Assembly (NCBI RefSeq): GCF_023148685.1 | Contig: NZ_JAHXNL010000010.1 | Span: 62,001-126,000 of the forward strand | Length of the DNA: 64,000 nucleotides | Source of the DNA: Georgenia sp. EYE_87 | GTDB lineage: Bacteria; Actinomycetota; Actinomycetes; Actinomycetales; Actinomycetaceae | Reading direction: 5' to 3' | In this document: piece after piece, positions 1 to 13,744 of the stretch | How the letters are laid out: every line of letters begins with the position of its first letter | How positions within the stretch are numbered: the stretch's first letter is position 1 | Notes under the pieces: model-generated | Seen by the model: only the letters and a program-made list of their open reading frames with translations | What the model was told of the DNA's origin: nothing | Database searches by the model: none | Position numbers and translations under genes: made by a program

Positions 1-932
1 AGCAGCGGGACCTCTGGCTCGGGCACCTGGCGATCGCGGGCAGGATCACCCCGGCGACGTACGACGCCGACCCCTCCCTGCGGGAGCTCGTCACCGTGGT
101 CCCCTTCGGGCTCGACCCGGAACTGCCCGTCCGGCGGGCGCATGGGATCAAGGGCGTGGTGCCAGGGGTCGGTCCCGAGGACCCCGTAGTCCTCTGGGGC
201 GGCGGTGTGTACAACTGGTTCGACCCGCTGACGGTGATCGACGCGGTCGCGCGCGTGCGCGAGCGCGTGCCCGCCGTCCGACTGTACTTCCTCGGGATGA
301 AGCACCCGAACCCCGACGTCCCCGAGATGGCGATGGCGGTCGCGGCGAGACGGCGCGCGGACGAGCTCGGGCTGACCGGCCGGCACGTCTTCTTCAACGA
401 GGAGTGGGTGCCCTACGAGCGGCGCGCCGACTACCTGCTGGACGCCGATGTCGCTGTGAGCGCCCACTTCGACCAGATCGAGACGGCCTTCAGCTTTCGC
501 ACGCGGATGCTGGACTACCTGTGGGCCGCACGGCCGATCGTCTGCACGGCGGGTGACACGTTCGGCGATCTGGTCGACGCCGAGGGCCTCGGAGCCTCCG
601 TCGAGGCGGGCGACGTCGTCGGCCTCGCGGCGGCCCTCGAACGTCTGCTCACCGAGCCCGCGGCATGGCACCGTGCGCACGAGAATGCGCGGCGGGTTGC
701 CGAGAACTACACGTGGCACGTGGCGCTGGCGCCGCTCGTCGAGTTCTGCCGCGCGCCGCGGCGGGCGCGGGACGCCGGGCAGCCGTCGCTCGCGCCGGTG
801 ACCGGGACGAGGACCGGTGCCCTCCTCCGCCGGACGCGCTCGGACGTGGCGGCCACCGTGCGGCACCTGCGCACGGGCGGGCCGCGTGCCGTCGCCAGCC
901 GGATCGCCTGGCGACTCGGACGCTCCTCGTGA
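1..932 (+). CDS. Glycosyltransferase, GT-B fold, family 4-like (5' end missing)
   Basis: The frame is open from base 3 with no start codon in the window, so the gene begins upstream; at least 309 residues are visible. The visible part is the C-terminal half of a GT-B enzyme: the GGGVYNWFDPL segment, where the sugar-nucleotide-binding domain usually starts, then a VRLYFLG strand and a DADVAVSAHFDQIETAF segment with a YLWAARPIV motif typical of the donor-binding domain. It probably adds a sugar to a cell-surface polymer; donor and acceptor cannot be read. The stop codon overlaps the GTG start of the next gene by 4 bp (GTGA), so the two are translationally coupled. Confidence 0.85.
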   Translation, partial: QRDLWLGHLAIAGRITPATYDADPSLRELVTVVPFGLDPELPVRRAHGIKGVVPGVGPEDPVVLWGGGVYNWFDPLTVIDAVARVRERVPAVRLYFLGMKHPNPDVPEMAMAVAARRRADELGLTGRHVFFNEEWVPYERRADYLLDADVAVSAHFDQIETAFSFRTRMLDYLWAARPIVCTAGDTFGDLVDAEGLGASVEAGDVVGLAAALERLLTEPAAWHRAHENARRVAENYTWHVALAPLVEFCRAPRRARDAGQPSLAPVTGTRTGALLRRTRSDVAATVRHLRTGGPRAVASRIAWRLGRSS

Positions 933-3766
933 GTCGGCGTGGCGAGCGTCGCCAACCTGCCCGTCGTCCGCTCAGCGCTCTCACGGCGTGGCTCGCGCCC
1001 GTCCTGCTGCTGCTCGTCCTGGTGGGACCGGCTTTGGCCGGGCAGCAGGTGTTTGCGGCGGGCGACCTCATCGACCGCAACGCGGCCCCCTGGACCGAGT
1101 CGTCCACGGTGGAGGAGATCACCAACGTCTGCGTGTCCGACACCGTCGACTCCACGCTCCCGTCGGCGCTCGTCTTCCGTGACAGGGTGGCCGACGGGGA
1201 CGTCGCGCCGCTGTGGGACAACTCCGCGTCGGCCGGGGCGCTGCTCGGCGCGGCGCCGCCGCAGGGGACCTCCTCACCCATCTTCCTCGCCACGCTGCCG
1301 TTCTCGGACACCTCCTTCACCGCCTGGATGAAGGTGCTGGAGACCGCCGTCGTCCTGACTGGCACCGTCCTGTGGGCCCGCCGTCTCGGCCTGAGCTCGG
1401 CTGCGGGTGCGGTGGCTGGTGTCGTCTACGCGTTCGGCGGCTTCATGGTCATGTGGACTAACTGGCCCCAGTCACGCACCGCGGCGTTCCTGCCCCTGCT
1501 CTTCTGGGCGCTCGAGCGCATCGTCCAGGACCGCACCCTCCGCTCTGCGCTGCCGCTCCCGCTGGTGGTGGCGGCGCTGGTTCTCGGTGGGTTTCCCACC
1601 GTGGTGGTGTACGGCGTGTACTTCGCCGCCGTCTACGCCATGGTTCGGCTGGTGGCGGAGAACCGGCGTCGCGCACGCTCGCGCACCCTCGACGGCCCCG
1701 TCGACCGCCCCGGAGACGGCACCGGAGGCCGGGTCTGGCGCGACTGGCTGAAGCCGCCCGCCCTCGCCGCGGTCGGCGGAGGGCTCGGAGCGCTCCTCGT
1801 CGCCTTCCAGCTGGTGCCCTGGTTCAAGCAGCTCACCGCGACGGACCTCAGTTACCGCGAGAACATGTGGGCCGGCACGTTCAGCTGGGGCGAGTTCCTC
1901 ACTCTCGCCTACCCGCAGGCGCTCGGCACCTGCGCCTCGGACGCGCTGCGCTGGGGCTCGGTCATCCCGGTCGAGGGTGTCTCCTTCGTCGGCGCCGGGG
2001 CGCTCGTGCTGGTCGTCGCCGCGCTCATCCTTCCGGCTGCCGGTGGACGCATGGCGGGCACGCGGCCGGTCTTCCTTCTCGGTGGCCTCCTGACGCTCGC
2101 GGTCACCTTCGTGGGCGGCATGCTCAACTATCTGTTGCACCTCCTCCCGCTCATGGCGACGTCGCCGATGCACCGGATGCGCTCGGTCGGGATCCTGATG
2201 TTCGCGATGCTCGCGGCAGCCGGATTTGACGCGGTACGCCGATCCACCGGGGAACGGCGGTGGCTGCCCTGGGCCGGGGTTGTCGCTGCCGCCGCCGCAC
2301 TCGTGCTTGCCGCCCTGGCGGTGTACCGGCTCGCGCCCACGCCGGAGGCCTGGGCGCAGGCTCGTACCCCCCTCGCCCTCGGCCTGGCCTGCGGAGCCGG
2401 CGTCGCCGCGGCGTGGGCCTGGATCATGTCCGGCATTCCCGGACGGCGGCTGGCGGCCGGCTTGATCCCGCTAGCCCTCCTGGTCGACGCCCTGGCTTTC
2501 ACCACTGCCTACTGGCCCCGCAGCGAACCGGGCACGTTCTACCGGGAGACGGCCACGGGGCAGTTTCTCAGGGACAACCTCGGCCACGACCGGATGGTGG
2601 GAGCGGGCTACGCGTACTGGAACGGTGCGAACAAGGTGGCGGGCATCCGCTCGTTGTCCGGGCACACCTTCGTCCCCGCGCACTGGAAGGAACTGCTGGA
2701 CCAGATCGACCCGACGATGTTCCTCACCCCGACGAACCACACCCTCAACGACCTCACCGCGCTCGACAGCCCGGCGCTGGACCGTCTGGCCGTGCGGTAC
2801 GCCGTCATGGACACGACGTTGATCCCGCCGGGGCAGATTCTCGGTGTCGAGGACCAGGACCGGGCCGTCGCGGTGAAGCTCCAGCACCGGCCCGGAGAGC
2901 GCAAGCTGCCCGCGGGGACGGCGCTCAGGGGTGTCGTGGTGGAACTGACGCAGCCGGTGGGTGACATCGACGAGGACGACGCCCCGACGCATTTCGTCGC
3001 CGAGGTGCTCGACGACGCCGGGAACGTCCTCGTGACCGGCGAGCGGCGTATCCGCGACGGCGCCGCGGGCGTCCAGATGATCCCCGTCGACGGCGAGGAG
3101 TTGGCCGCACTCGACGTGACCCTCCACGTCCGCGTCCGTGCCGAGGGGGATCCGCCGCTCCAGGTCCTGGGCACCACTGCGCCGGACGCACAGGGCCAGC
3201 GGGCCTGGGTGGGCGTGCTCACCGCGGACGACAGGGGCCTTGACCTTGTGCACACCAGTGACGCACAGGTGGTCGAACGCGCCAGGGCCCTTCCCCGTTT
3301 CCGGTGGGCCCAGGAAGCCGCGACGTGCGAGACCGCGGAGGAGTGCGTCGCAGAAATGGGCGAGGTCTCGTCCGGCACCGTGCTCCTCGACCCGGCGGAC
3401 GCGTCGAGGACGACCTTCGGGGGCGATCCGGCCGACGTGAGCGTGGAGCTGGACGGCGACGACCTGCAGCGTGTCCGTGTCAGCGCCATGGGGGACGGCA
3501 TGCTCGTCGTGGCCGACGGTCTGCACGACGGCTGGGAAGCGTTCGTCGACGGGGAGCCGGTCGACATCGTGCGCGCGGACTACGCCATGAGGGGCGTTCC
3601 GGTGCCCGCCGGCGAGCACGTGGTGGAACTTGCGTACCACCCGCCCGGTTGGGGTCCGCTGTCGAAGGTGGCGGCCGTCACCGGCGTCGCCGTCTTCGGG
3701 CTGTGGGGCGTCCTCGCCTGGCGTGACCGACGGCATGGACGACGCCGGACCGTCGCGGCCGGCTAA
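929..3766 (+). CDS. YfhO-like polytopic membrane protein
   Basis: 945 residues from GTG 929; an open frame runs further upstream but the 4-bp overlap with the preceding stop and the hydrophobic leader just after this GTG decide the start. An N-terminal membrane helix (LLLLVLVGPALA) is followed by an extracytoplasmic loop, then many membrane segments (roughly residues 130-560) and a long C-terminal extracytoplasmic region. The end has the DGWEAFVDGEPVDI ... VPVPAGEHVVELAYHPPGW arrangement typical of YfhO-type proteins, then a last membrane helix. Family members are linked to glycosylation of wall polymers (Bacillus YfhO with lipoteichoic acid); that role here is inference, supported by the coupled glycosyltransferase. 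Confidence 0.8.
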   Translation: MSRRGERRQPARRPLSALTAWLAPVLLLLVLVGPALAGQQVFAAGDLIDRNAAPWTESSTVEEITNVCVSDTVDSTLPSALVFRDRVADGDVAPLWDNSASAGALLGAAPPQGTSSPIFLATLPFSDTSFTAWMKVLETAVVLTGTVLWARRLGLSSAAGAVAGVVYAFGGFMVMWTNWPQSRTAAFLPLLFWALERIVQDRTLRSALPLPLVVAALVLGGFPTVVVYGVYFAAVYAMVRLVAENRRRARSRTLDGPVDRPGDGTGGRVWRDWLKPPALAAVGGGLGALLVAFQLVPWFKQLTATDLSYRENMWAGTFSWGEFLTLAYPQALGTCASDALRWGSVIPVEGVSFVGAGALVLVVAALILPAAGGRMAGTRPVFLLGGLLTLAVTFVGGMLNYLLHLLPLMATSPMHRMRSVGILMFAMLAAAGFDAVRRSTGERRWLPWAGVVAAAAALVLAALAVYRLAPTPEAWAQARTPLALGLACGAGVAAAWAWIMSGIPGRRLAAGLIPLALLVDALAFTTAYWPRSEPGTFYRETATGQFLRDNLGHDRMVGAGYAYWNGANKVAGIRSLSGHTFVPAHWKELLDQIDPTMFLTPTNHTLNDLTALDSPALDRLAVRYAVMDTTLIPPGQILGVEDQDRAVAVKLQHRPGERKLPAGTALRGVVVELTQPVGDIDEDDAPTHFVAEVLDDAGNVLVTGERRIRDGAAGVQMIPVDGEELAALDVTLHVRVRAEGDPPLQVLGTTAPDAQGQRAWVGVLTADDRGLDLVHTSDAQVVERARALPRFRWAQEAATCETAEECVAEMGEVSSGTVLLDPADASRTTFGGDPADVSVELDGDDLQRVRVSAMGDGMLVVADGLHDGWEAFVDGEPVDIVRADYAMRGVPVPAGEHVVELAYHPPGWGPLSKVAAVTGVAVFGLWGVLAWRDRRHGRRRTVAAG

Positions 3767-3773
3767 AAGGCCT

Positions 3774-3870
3774 GATCGAAGGGGCGTCGCCCGATCGAAC
3801 GGCGTCGCCGGATCTGAGAACCGTCGCGGGATCCGAGGTCGTTGCCGGATCGTCGGGGCGTTGCGTGATC
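3774..3870. repeat. Six phased copies of a short repeat, about 18.5-bp period
   Basis: Five copies of CGTYGCSSGATC-like sequence begin at 3785, 3803, 3822, 3840 and 3859, and a sixth partial copy supplies GATC at 3774. The GATC cores are spaced 19, 18, 19, 18 and 19 bp. The array fills most of the gap between the convergent YfhO-like gene and rmlB. No protein-coding reason is evident. It may be a decayed minisatellite or a phased protein-binding array. Confidence 0.7.
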
Positions 3871-3934
3871 GGCAGGGGCGGGGGCGGTCACGGTTGGAGC
3901 CGGCGGGCTCGCGTGCCGTGACCACCGCTGGCGC

Positions 3935-8638
<4,704 letters not shown>

Positions 8639-8681
8639 CGGCTTCACCTTCAAGCGACAGGCAGCCCCATACGATGCTCGG

Positions 8682-11297
8682 ATGCGCGTCGTCCAGGTCT
8701 CGGCCCACTACCCGCCCAACTTCGTCTCCGGCGGGACACTGGTGCCCCAACGCATCGCCCGAGCACTCGCCGGCGCGGGAATTGAGAGCCTGGTCTACGC
8801 CGGGCATCTCGATCCAGCGCGACGACCGTTGGAGACGTGGACAGAGAATGACGGTGATGTCGCCGTCCGGTGGGTGGTGACGACCCCGTGGACCGGTTGG
8901 GCCGACCCCAGGAACAGCGAGAATCCCGCCGTCGAAACAGACTTCCGTGTATGGCTCGACGAGGTGCGCCCCGACGTCGTGCACCTCCACTCTCTCCAGA
9001 CGCTCGGGGGCTCCCTCGTCCGTGCCGCGAAGGACTCCGGTGCACGAGTCGTCGTGACGATGCACGACTTCTGGTGGATCTGCGCTCGGCAGTTCCTGGC
9101 TACGAAAGAACTGCGGCCATGCTCCCTCGTGGTGAGCTGCGGAATCTGCCCGTGCGAGGTCGATCATGACTGGCTCGTTGCGCGGAACAAGGACCTCGGG
9201 CAGCACCTGGCCTGGGCCGACGTCGTTCTCGCGCCGTCGGGAAGCGCAGCGCGCGTCCTGGCGGCCAACGGTGTGCCCGCCGGTCGGCTACGGGTGGACG
9301 AGAACGGACTACCGGCGGACGCGCGGGCGATCGAGTACCCGACTAGCGGACCCGCAGTGCCTCACGCTCCCCAGCCGGGGAGCGCGCTCCGCCTGATGTT
9401 CGCCGGCGGTGACGACCCGATGAAGGGAGTGGGCCTCCTTCTCGACGCGACCGGCAAACTCGCAGACCTCGACGGCTGGTCCCTGGACATGTATGGAGTC
9501 ACGGCTCGGCAAGGTGCACCCTCGCGGGTGCGCTTTTGCGGCGCGTACGCTCCAGCGGAGCTCGGCGCCGTCCTGGCCGCGCACGACATCCTTGTGCTGC
9601 CGTCGATCATGCGGGAGTCGCACTCGATCCTCACGCGCGAGGCGCTCGCCGCTGGGCTGGTTGTCGTCTGCTCCGACACACTCGGCCCCGAGGAAGCGGT
9701 CCGGCACGGAAGCAATGGGCTGGTATTTCCGGACGGCGACGTCGACGCACTTTCCACCGCCCTGCGCGCCCTGATCACGGACCCTGACGGAGCCCGCTCC
9801 ATGATGGGCCGAGGGTCCGCCTCGCCCATCCGTAGCTTCGATGACCAGTTTGAGGGGTTGCTGGACCTCTACCACGAACTCGCTGCTGAGGCCGCGGGCA
9901 CTCTCGAGGGTCAGCCTCCGGGCGCTCAGGGAGCCGTCGCGCAATCCGGCGGCGGGACGTACGGCGCCGACCGACCAGCACAGTCCGAGCAGAGCCCCGT
10001 CAAGCGTGTGCTCTTCGTTGTCGGGATCCAGGGAGCCCCGCTGCGTTACCGGGCCCAACTACCGGCCGAGGCGCTACGCATGCTGGGAATCACCGCTCAG
10101 GTCCGTCACTATCGCGATCCGGCGCTGCCTCGTCTGGTCGAGGATGCCGACGCCGTGGTGCTTTATCGGGTTCCCGCGACGAACCAGATTCTCGACCTGG
10201 TTGCCACGGCGCACAGCAGGAAGGATCCCGTGCCTGTGCTGTTCGACGTGGACGATCTCATCTTCGATCCAGGTCTCGAGAGCGAGGTCCACGGCCTGAC
10301 CGCGCTGGACGCGAATGAGCGCACGCTGTGGTGGCGGGGAGTCGCCCGGTACCGGACCACGATGGAGGTGGCCGATGTCTTCGTGGGCTCCACGGATCAG
10401 CTCTGCAGCCACGCCACCGCTGTCTCTGGTCTGCCCGCCTACCGCTACGACAACGGCGTCGGCGTCCTGCTGGCACAAGCCTCCGATGCCGCCCTGGCGC
10501 GTGCGCGCACGCCTGGGCCGCTGCGCATCGGGTACTTCTCGGGCACCACCACGCATGACGCGGACTGGGCGGCCGTAGAGCCTGCTGTGCTTGCTGTCAT
10601 GGCGGCTCGACCGCATGTCGAGCTGTGGCTGGGCGGCCATCTCCGCACCACGGACGCCCTGGATGCGGTTGCCGACCGCGTGCGGCGGCTGCCCTTCGTG
10701 CCCTGGCACGAGCTGCCGGGCTTGCTGCGCGACGTCGACGTCTGCCTCGCACCGCTGACCGACGGGAGCCGCTTCAACGAGGCGAAGTCGGCCATCAAAT
10801 GGCTAGAGTCGGCGCTGGTGGAGACGGCCGTCGTCGCATCGCCCACCCAGCCGTTCCGGGAAGCGATCGATCATGGGCGTACCGGATTTCTTGCCACCGA
10901 CGAGGCGGCGTGGCGCGAAGGGATCGGCATCTTGCTCGACGATGCCGCGCTCCGCCGTCGGATCGGCACGCAGGCTCGGCGTGAGGCGCTGCTCCGCTGG
11001 TCACCCCACCTACAGGGGCCGGCATACCTGGCGGTTCTGAAAGCCGCGATCGACCACGTGCGGGAGAATGGCCCGCGCCGCCCGAGTACCTGGGAGCCCG
11101 TGCACGACGACGAGCCCTACTCGGCGGCGGACGCCTGGGTGGAGAGGTACGCCGTCCCCATCGGCGACGGGCTGCGGATTCCCGCGGCCCTTCGGCATCA
11201 CCCGTGGGTGCGCAAGCTCGGCGCGATGCGTCGTATCTACCGGGCGGCAGGCGGCCGCGCCGTCGCAGCGAAGGTTGCCGCGGCCCTCCGACGTTGA
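8682..11297 (+). CDS. Tandem two-domain glycosyltransferase (GT-B + GT-B fusion)
   Basis: 871 residues from ATG 8682. A TACGAT box 6 bp before the ATG suggests a leaderless transcript. Residues 1 to about 420 are one GT4-type enzyme: an N-terminal Rossmann-like start (VVQVSAHYPPNFVSGG), THDFWWICARQ, and a donor site LPSIMRESHSILTREALAAG. After a Gln/Gly-rich linker (about 425-445) a second unit begins (VKRVLFVVGIQGAPLRYRAQ) with its own donor-domain segment LRIGYFSGTTTHDADW and DVCLAPL...AKSAIKWLESA. Two complete GT units in one chain suggest sequential sugar transfers, but the sugars are unknown. No stop or frameshift separates them. Confidence 0.85.
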   Translation: MRVVQVSAHYPPNFVSGGTLVPQRIARALAGAGIESLVYAGHLDPARRPLETWTENDGDVAVRWVVTTPWTGWADPRNSENPAVETDFRVWLDEVRPDVVHLHSLQTLGGSLVRAAKDSGARVVVTMHDFWWICARQFLATKELRPCSLVVSCGICPCEVDHDWLVARNKDLGQHLAWADVVLAPSGSAARVLAANGVPAGRLRVDENGLPADARAIEYPTSGPAVPHAPQPGSALRLMFAGGDDPMKGVGLLLDATGKLADLDGWSLDMYGVTARQGAPSRVRFCGAYAPAELGAVLAAHDILVLPSIMRESHSILTREALAAGLVVVCSDTLGPEEAVRHGSNGLVFPDGDVDALSTALRALITDPDGARSMMGRGSASPIRSFDDQFEGLLDLYHELAAEAAGTLEGQPPGAQGAVAQSGGGTYGADRPAQSEQSPVKRVLFVVGIQGAPLRYRAQLPAEALRMLGITAQVRHYRDPALPRLVEDADAVVLYRVPATNQILDLVATAHSRKDPVPVLFDVDDLIFDPGLESEVHGLTALDANERTLWWRGVARYRTTMEVADVFVGSTDQLCSHATAVSGLPAYRYDNGVGVLLAQASDAALARARTPGPLRIGYFSGTTTHDADWAAVEPAVLAVMAARPHVELWLGGHLRTTDALDAVADRVRRLPFVPWHELPGLLRDVDVCLAPLTDGSRFNEAKSAIKWLESALVETAVVASPTQPFREAIDHGRTGFLATDEAAWREGIGILLDDAALRRRIGTQARREALLRWSPHLQGPAYLAVLKAAIDHVRENGPRRPSTWEPVHDDEPYSAADAWVERYAVPIGDGLRIPAALRHHPWVRKLGAMRRIYRAAGGRAVAAKVAAALRR

Positions 11298-11432
11298 TCT
11301 GGGCAGCCGCCCCCAGTTTCCTGCGCCTCGACGTGACGCGGCTTACGGCGGCTTCCGGGTCGGGTCCGTACACTTTCACGTGATGTGCGCCCCGGCCGTG
11401 GTTGGGCGCCGGATCCGTTATCGAGGGAACCC

Positions 11433-12566
11433 ATGAAGCTGTTCGTCCAGATACCGTGCCTGAACGAGGAGGAGACACTCCCCCTCGTCCTGAGGTCGAT
11501 CCCGCGCGAGATCCCCGGCATCGATGCAGTCGAGATCCTCGTGGTCGACGACGGCTCCAGCGACCGCACGGTCGAGGTGGCCCGCGAGCATGGGGTCGAG
11601 CACATCGTTCAGCACGCCCGGAACATGGGACTCGCACGATCATTCCGCGATGGCATCGATTACGCCCTCGCGAATGGCGCTGACATCGTCGTCAACACCG
11701 ACGGAGACAACCAGTACCCGCAGGAGCGCATCGCCGACCTTGTCCAGCCGATCGTCCACGGCGACGCGGACGTGGTAATCGCAGACCGGCAGACCGCGAA
11801 GATCGCGCACTTCTCGCCGTTCAAGAAGGCCATGCAGAAGGTTGGCTCCGAGGTCGTCAACAAGGCTGCCGGAACGGATCTGCCTGACGCGGCCAGCGGC
11901 TTTCGGGCGTACTCCAAGGCGTCTCTGCTGCGTCTGAACGTCGTCACGCAGTTCAGCTACTGCATGGAGACGATCATCCAGGCGGGTAACAAGCGGCTCC
12001 GGATCGTGTCGCTACCAATCACGACCAACCCCAAGACCCGCGAGTCACGGCTCTTCAAGAACATCTGGCAGCACATGTTCAAGTCGGGCACCGCGATCAC
12101 GCGTTCGTACCTGATGTTCAAGCCCCACATGATCCTCGGGTGGCTCGGCGCCGTCATGCTCGTGGTCGCGCTCATCCCGTTCCTGCGGTTCTTCGTCTTC
12201 TGGCTCATGGGCGACGCCGGTGGGCACGTGCAGTCCCTCATCTTCGGTACCGCCATGCTCGTCGGAGCGCTGCTGTGCTTCGCTCTGCTGGTCATCGCCG
12301 ATCTTCTGCGGACCAACCGGGTCCTGCTCGAGGAGTCGCTCGAGCGACTCAAGGAGCTTCAGTACCGCCCGCCCGCCGAGGTCACGATCCGCCACGATGG
12401 CGACGCGCAGGATGTGACGTCGGTGCCGGCGACGGGCCTGCTCACACGGGTGCGCACGGAGAGCGCGAATCCGGCCATGGTCGACGGCCGTCGCGTCCCC
12501 GCCGACGCCGTGCCGGGTGCGCGCCCGGCGACGACGGCCACGGTCGAGACGGTGCCGCGCCGGTGA
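11433..12566 (+). CDS. Membrane-anchored family 2 glycosyltransferase (DPM1/ArnC-like)
   Basis: 377 residues from ATG 11433. The N-terminal GT-A domain has IPCLNEEETLPLVL, VVDDGSSDRT and the DGDNQYPQE metal-binding region. Two membrane helices follow the catalytic part (MILGWLGAVMLVVALIPFLR and a second near residue 285), as in polyprenyl-phosphate glycosyltransferases, with a short basic tail after them. It probably transfers a sugar onto undecaprenyl phosphate or a lipid-linked intermediate at the inner face of the membrane. Its stop overlaps the next GTG start by 4 bp, so it forms an operon with the next two genes. A TACACT box at 11369-11374 is a possible -10 element. Confidence 0.88.
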   Translation: MKLFVQIPCLNEEETLPLVLRSIPREIPGIDAVEILVVDDGSSDRTVEVAREHGVEHIVQHARNMGLARSFRDGIDYALANGADIVVNTDGDNQYPQERIADLVQPIVHGDADVVIADRQTAKIAHFSPFKKAMQKVGSEVVNKAAGTDLPDAASGFRAYSKASLLRLNVVTQFSYCMETIIQAGNKRLRIVSLPITTNPKTRESRLFKNIWQHMFKSGTAITRSYLMFKPHMILGWLGAVMLVVALIPFLRFFVFWLMGDAGGHVQSLIFGTAMLVGALLCFALLVIADLLRTNRVLLEESLERLKELQYRPPAEVTIRHDGDAQDVTSVPATGLLTRVRTESANPAMVDGRRVPADAVPGARPATTATVETVPRR

Positions 12567-13744
12567 GAGTCCTCGCCTTCGGCACCTACGACGTTCGCTC
12601 CCACCCACGTGTCCAGGTCCTCATCGACGGCCTCCGGAGCCGTGGCCATGAGGTGGCGGAGGCCAACGCCCGGCTCGGGCTGTCGACCGCAGAGCGGGTC
12701 CGCATCCTGCGGGAGCCCTGGCGTGTGCCCGTCCTGGTCGGCCGGATCATCGCGTGCTGGGCATCGCTCGTCCTGCGTAGCCGCCGGTTCAGGGGGCCCG
12801 CCGGGCCAGACGCCGTTCTGATCGGCTACCTCGGGCATTTCGACGTGTTGCTCGCCCGAGCGCTTTTCCCGCGCACCACTCTCGTGCTCGACCACCTCAT
12901 CTTCGCTGCGAACACTGCAGCGGACCGCGGCGCGGCGGGCGGCCTCCGTGAGCGAGCCCTCAGTCTTCTCGACCACCTCGCCCTGACTGCCGCCGACGTG
13001 ATCGTCGTCGACACGGACGAGCACAGCGCCATGGTCCCCGAGCAGCTGCGCGAGCGGGCCGTAGTCGTCCCAGTCGGCGCTACGGACGACTGGTTCGCCG
13101 CCAGCGGGACTGCTGCGGCCATGTCGGACGGGGGGGAAGCGGGCCATCTCCCCAGCTTCGGCAGCGGCGAGCCGTATGTCGCTGGTGCGGGCGGCACGGT
13201 GCCGCTCTCGGTCGTCTTCTTCGGGCTCTTCACGCCTCTGCAGGGCAGCACGGTCATCGGCAGGGCCCTTCGTCTGCTTCACGAGCGAGGCGCGCCCGTG
13301 CACACAACCCTGATCGGCTCCGGGCAGGATGCCGCCGCAGTCCACGCGGATGTCGACGAGCTTCCCTCGGTCACATGGGTCGACTGGGTGGACGCAGACC
13401 AGTTGCCCGCCGTCGTCGCGGCTCACGACGTCTGCCTTGGGATCTTCGGCACCACCGACAAGGCACTCCGCGTCGTGCCCAACAAGGTGTATCAGGGCGC
13501 AGCTGCCGGTGCCGCCATCGTCACCTCCGCCACCGAGCCGCAGCGCCGTGTCCTCGGAGACGCGGCCGTGTTGACCCCGCCCGGCGACGCCGAGGCGCTC
13601 GCCGATGCGCTCGCGGAGCTGGCGGGTCGGCCCGAGAGGGTTCGACAGCTACGGCTGGCGGCCACCAGTCGGGCTTCCAGTGACTTCACCGCAGCAGCCG
13701 TCACCGGGCCCCTCCACCGCGTGCTGGTCGACGGCCGACGATGA
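12563..13744 (+). CDS. Glycosyltransferase, GT-B fold
   Basis: 393 residues from GTG 12563, which overlaps the previous stop (GTGA). The first residues (VRVLAFGTYDVRSHPRVQVL) and the mid-protein LSVVFFGLFTPLQGSTVI and VVPNKVYQGAAAGAAIVTS segments match the two halves of a GT4-like GT-B enzyme. Sugar specificity is not readable. It is coupled to the membrane-anchored GT2 before it and to the flippase-like gene after it (4-bp ATGA overlap), so the three products probably act on one glycan. The longer open frame upstream is a shadow of the GT2 gene. Confidence 0.85.
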   Translation: MRVLAFGTYDVRSHPRVQVLIDGLRSRGHEVAEANARLGLSTAERVRILREPWRVPVLVGRIIACWASLVLRSRRFRGPAGPDAVLIGYLGHFDVLLARALFPRTTLVLDHLIFAANTAADRGAAGGLRERALSLLDHLALTAADVIVVDTDEHSAMVPEQLRERAVVVPVGATDDWFAASGTAAAMSDGGEAGHLPSFGSGEPYVAGAGGTVPLSVVFFGLFTPLQGSTVIGRALRLLHERGAPVHTTLIGSGQDAAAVHADVDELPSVTWVDWVDADQLPAVVAAHDVCLGIFGTTDKALRVVPNKVYQGAAAGAAIVTSATEPQRRVLGDAAVLTPPGDAEALADALAELAGRPERVRQLRLAATSRASSDFTAAAVTGPLHRVLVDGRR

